From Lysobacter soyae (lineage in GTDB: Bacteria; Pseudomonadota; Gammaproteobacteria; Xanthomonadales; Xanthomonadaceae): a DNA stretch of 64,000 bases. Below are positions 61,345-64,000 of this stretch, piece by piece; the first letter of the stretch is position 1; every line of letters begins with the position of its first letter. The translations under genes were made by a program, and so were the position numbers. The DNA is taken from the NCBI RefSeq assembly GCF_019551435.1, contig NZ_CP080544.1, forward strand, positions 1,302,001 through 1,366,000, given 5' to 3'. Below the pieces are notes generated by a model that worked only from the letters and a program-made list of their open reading frames with translations, had not been told where the DNA came from and made no database searches.

Positions 61345-62889
61345 ATGTTGTTTCAACGAATCAAGCCGCTCGACAAAATCCTCGAAACGGCCGAGAAGAA
61401 GTCACTGAAGCGCCAGCTTGGCGCATTCCAGCTCACCATGCTCGGCATCGGCGCCATCATCGGCACCGGTATCTTCGTGTTGACCGCTGAAGCCGGTCAG
61501 AAGGCCGGTCCGGCCATGATGGTTGCGTTCGTGATTGCCGCCGTCGTTTGCGCGCTCGCTGCGTTGGCCTACTCCGAATTGGCATCCATGGTGCCGGTTG
61601 CAGGTTCCGCTTACACCTACACCTATGCCGTGATGGGCGAAATGCTCGCTTGGATCGTCGGCTGGGCGTTGGTACTTGAATACGCCGTGGCCGCGGGTGC
61701 CGTGGCCGTGGGTTGGTCGGGATACATGAACGGGCTGCTGACCAGTGCCGGCATGGAACTTCCGGCAGCGCTGAAGACCGGACCGATGGATGGCGGCGCG
61801 TTCAACATCCTCGCCTTCTTGATCGCCTTGGTTGTGACGTTCTTGTTGGTAATTGGCACATCGAAGTCGGCCAAGGTGAATGCCATTCTGGTGCTCATCA
61901 AAGTCATCGCCCTGACCGCCTTCATTTTTATCGCGGTACCGGCGGCAAAAGATGTGAACTTCCAACCATTCTTCCCGACTGGCTGGGGTAGCCCGATGGG
62001 CGGCGTCGGCGTGTTGGGCGCGGCGGCATCGATCTTCTTCGCCTACGTCGGCTTTGATGCCGTCTCGACGGCTGCAGAAGAAACCACCAATCCGAATCGT
62101 AATATCCCGATCGGTTTGATCGGCTCGCTGCTGGTCTGCACCATCTTCTACATGTTGGTCGGCTACGGTGCGGTCGGCGCCATCGGCGCACAACCGATGT
62201 TCGACGCGGCAGGTGTCGCCATTCATCCAGGCACGCCGGAAATGGCCGCGGCGTGTGCCGCTGGCGATCCGAACGCCTTGGTTTGTAGCAAAGAGCCTTT
62301 GGCCCACGTCATGAAAGTGATGGGCTTCGCCAAGATGGGCAACCTGATCGGTTTGGCTGCGGCGCTTGCCTTGCCTTCGGTCATTTTGATGATGATTTAC
62401 GGTCAAACCCGTATTTTCTTCACCATGTCGCGCGACGGTTTGCTGCCGGAGTTCCTCTCGAAGGTGCATCCGAAGTTCCACACGCCGCACGTCGTGACCA
62501 TCTTGACCGGCATTTTTGTCGCACTCTTCGCCGCGATGTTCCCGGTCGGCATCTTGGCCGACATTTCGAACTCCGGCACCTTGTTTGCGTTCATGGCCGT
62601 GGCCGTTGGCGTGCTGGTGCTGCGTAAGCGCGATCCGGGCCGTCGCCGTCCGTTCCGCACGCCGATGGCTTGGGTGGTTTGCCCGCTCGCGATCGCCGGT
62701 TGCTTGCTGCTGTTCGTCAATCTGTCGTTCTACACCATCGCCATGTTCGTCGGCTGGGCAGTGATCGGTTTGATCGTCTATGCCCTCTACGGATACCGCA
62801 ATAGCGATATGGGACGCGGCAAGGCCGGCCCGGAAGGCGGCGCAAAGATTGATCCGGAACCGCCGTTCCATGAAGGCCCGCAAGCCTGA
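61345..62889 (+). CDS. APC-family amino acid permease
   Basis: The 514-residue carrier has about twelve to fourteen helices and belongs to the cationic amino acid transporter (CAT/YfnA) branch. The start is the ATG at 61345, with GGGGAA five bases upstream; the frame is open much further back without a site. LTMLGIGAIIGTGIFVLTAE is the substrate-binding first helix with its GIG/GTG unwinding. FAYVGFDAVSTAAEETTNPN, SRDGLLPEFLSKVHPKFHTP and RKRDPGRRRPFRTPMAW are family marks. The CAACAAGDPNALVC loop has two Cys. A strong terminator follows. Confidence 0.92.
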   Translation: MLFQRIKPLDKILETAEKKSLKRQLGAFQLTMLGIGAIIGTGIFVLTAEAGQKAGPAMMVAFVIAAVVCALAALAYSELASMVPVAGSAYTYTYAVMGEMLAWIVGWALVLEYAVAAGAVAVGWSGYMNGLLTSAGMELPAALKTGPMDGGAFNILAFLIALVVTFLLVIGTSKSAKVNAILVLIKVIALTAFIFIAVPAAKDVNFQPFFPTGWGSPMGGVGVLGAAASIFFAYVGFDAVSTAAEETTNPNRNIPIGLIGSLLVCTIFYMLVGYGAVGAIGAQPMFDAAGVAIHPGTPEMAAACAAGDPNALVCSKEPLAHVMKVMGFAKMGNLIGLAAALALPSVILMMIYGQTRIFFTMSRDGLLPEFLSKVHPKFHTPHVVTILTGIFVALFAAMFPVGILADISNSGTLFAFMAVAVGVLVLRKRDPGRRRPFRTPMAWVVCPLAIAGCLLLFVNLSFYTIAMFVGWAVIGLIVYALYGYRNSDMGRGKAGPEGGAKIDPEPPFHEGPQA

Positions 62890-62913
62890 TTGCGACAGCC
62901 ATACCGTTTTGAA

Positions 62914-62944
62914 GAGAAGCCCGGGCAACCGGGCTTTTCTTTTG
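62914..62944 (+). terminator. Intrinsic terminator after the permease
   Basis: AAGCCCGG/CCGGGCTT form an 8-bp stem with a GCAA loop, followed by TTCTTTT, 25 bases after the stop codon. Confidence 0.88.
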
Positions 62945-63002
62945 CCTGAAGCGGACGATGGCACTCTAACTGCAGTCACATGCGCATGTTTAAACTAGAG
63001 CG

Positions 63003-63641
63003 ATGAACGACACCCTCCCTTATGACTCCCAACAGCTCCGCCACCTGGCCGGCGAGTTGATCACCAACATCCGCGAGCTCGGCCATGCCGGCTGGACGCC
63101 TGCCACCAGCAGCAATTTCTCCATGCGCTTGGACGACAAACACGCGGCCATCACCGTGTCCGGGCGAAACAAAACGAAGTTGACCGAAGCCGACATCATG
63201 GCGGTGGACTTCAATGGCGTGCCGGTCGGCAACGACTTGCGTCCGTCAGCGGAAACCCTGCTGCACACACAGTTGTACAAGCGCTTTCCGGAAATCGGTT
63301 GTGTGCTGCACACCCACTCCATCAATCAAACCGTGGCCTCACGACTGTTTGCTGCCGATGGCAAGGTGCGTTTCGAAGGTTACGAATTGCAAAAGGCGTT
63401 TCACGGCAACACGACGCACGACGACGTGATGGAAGTGCCGGTCTATCCGAATACGCAAGACATGACGGAACTGGCGGCACAAGTGGAATCCAGCTTGGAC
63501 AAACAATCTTTGTGGGGCTATCTAATCGACGGACATGGTCTGTATGCATGGGGTCGAGACATGGCCGAAGCGCGTCGCCATTTGGAAGCCTTCGAATTCT
63601 TGCTGGCTTGCGAGTTGAAAATGCGGGAAGTGCGCCGATGA
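63003..63641 (+). CDS. mtnB: Methylthioribulose-1-phosphate dehydratase
   Basis: This 212-residue class II aldolase-fold enzyme dehydrates methylthioribulose-1-phosphate in methionine salvage. [35 protein letters not shown], the zinc ligands in [12 protein letters not shown] and the late zinc His in [19 protein letters not shown] are diagnostic. It overlaps mtnD by ATGA, the usual start of a mtnBDC operon in gammaproteobacteria; no promoter was clearly seen in the 60 bases after the terminator. Confidence 0.94.
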   Translation: MNDTLPYDSQQLRHLAGELITNIRELGHAGWTPATSSNFSMRLDDKHAAITVSGRNKTKLTEADIMAVDFNGVPVGNDLRPSAETLLHTQLYKRFPEIGCVLHTHSINQTVASRLFAADGKVRFEGYELQKAFHGNTTHDDVMEVPVYPNTQDMTELAAQVESSLDKQSLWGYLIDGHGLYAWGRDMAEARRHLEAFEFLLACELKMREVRR

Positions 63642-64000
63642 GCAGATTGCGAATCTATTCCGATGCAGATCCGGGCGTCGTGCTTTTTGAAAGTACTGAC
63701 TCAGCGGAAATCGCCACCAAGCTCGCTGCTATCCAGGTCGACTTCGAGCAATGGTCGGCCAACAAACCGGTTGCCGCAGGCGATACCCCGGAGGCGGTGA
63801 TGGACGCCTATCGCGCGGACATCGACCGTTTGGTCCAATCGCGCGGTTTCAAAAGCATTGATGTGGTCAGTATCGCCCCCGACCATCCCGATCGCGACGC
63901 CATGCGCGCCAAGTTTCTCGATGAGCATGCGCACAAAGAAGACGAAGTGCGCTTCTTCGTCGATGGTTCCGGGCAATTTGTTTTGCATGTTGACGACAAG
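63638..64000 (+). CDS. mtnD: Acireductone dioxygenase, 5' part
   Basis: The first 121 codons of a cupin of about 185 residues are present; the frame runs off the window. [20 protein letters not shown] opens it. The metal-binding HxHx(3-5)E motif appears as [15 protein letters not shown], followed by SGQFVLHV. The enzyme oxidises acireductone to the ketoacid precursor of methionine with Fe2+, or off-pathway with Ni2+. It is translationally coupled to mtnB; mtnC is expected just downstream. Confidence 0.93.
   Translation, partial: MSRLRIYSDADPGVVLFESTDSAEIATKLAAIQVDFEQWSANKPVAAGDTPEAVMDAYRADIDRLVQSRGFKSIDVVSIAPDHPDRDAMRAKFLDEHAHKEDEVRFFVDGSGQFVLHVDDK

Noticed and set aside
61402-62979. 525-codon minus-strand frame rich in His, Arg and Asp
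   Set aside because: Complement of the permease gene; the composition is typical of antisense to membrane-protein codons.

Overview
The window reads as ordinary chromosome of a moderately GC-rich gammaproteobacterium of the Xanthomonadales (Lysobacter/Stenotrophomonas/Xanthomonas relatives). The evidence is the pabB-fabF-acpP-fabG-fabD-fabH-rpmF-yceD block, a PIAGT-type PabB as described for Stenotrophomonas, a dispersed leucine/isovalerate (liu) set, a cyanide-insensitive-type bd oxidase and several diguanylate cyclases. No rRNA, tRNA, CRISPR array, transposase or prophage gene was seen. Assignments come from reading translated frames and recalling protein families; no database search was run.

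Layout: 1-6744 (minus strand) is the fatty-acid and translation operon: yceD, rpmF, fabH, fabD, fabG, acpP, fabF, pabB and the first codons of a probable mltG. 6863-12151 holds a small membrane/coiled-coil protein, a TPR-glycosyltransferase, the ABC-F ATPase Uup and an M14-like metallopeptidase. 12268-21867 carries three GGDEF diguanylate cyclases (7TM-DISM, PAS and TPR sensors), a sorbosone-dehydrogenase-like lipoprotein with a DUF2231 membrane protein, and cydAB. 21979-26797 has a TrmY-like SPOUT methyltransferase, a metallophosphoesterase with a lipid kinase, DUF1428, a glutathione S-transferase broken by one in-frame stop, and an MHS-type MFS transporter.

26819-32126 is the most accessory-looking stretch: a membrane-anchored Mrr-like nuclease, a soluble KAP P-loop NTPase, two gene-poor stretches with decayed coding traces, a RES/Xre toxin-antitoxin pair with a 17-bp palindromic operator, and a DUF1993 protein. 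A fasciclin lipoprotein follows.

33016-59508 is built around branched-chain amino-acid breakdown: fused isobutyryl-CoA mutase icmF (interrupted in frame by two copies of a double-hairpin repeat), leucine dehydrogenase, liuA, a thiolase, liuB, liuC-liuD-liuE and an HSD10-like dehydrogenase. Interleaved are a subtilisin autotransporter, two alanine-rich lipoproteins, hscC with a J-like partner, a bactofilin with a zinc-ribbon protein, a Fur-controlled feoAB operon and a PAS-GGDEF-EAL protein. In the proposed pathway leucine is deaminated by leucine dehydrogenase, isovaleryl-CoA is oxidised by LiuA, carboxylated by LiuBD, hydrated by LiuC and cleaved by LiuE, with the thiolase closing the route. 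IcmF links the isobutyryl and n-butyryl series.

59516-64000 holds the EF-P paralogue YeiP, a GNAT acetyltransferase, a Nudix hydrolase, an APC amino-acid permease, and the start of a methionine-salvage operon (mtnB and partial mtnD). No complete new system can be proven from sequence alone. The best leads are the icmF repeat insertions, the Mrr/KAP/RES locus, the bacterial TrmY homologue and the HscC/J-like pair lacking the HPD histidine.
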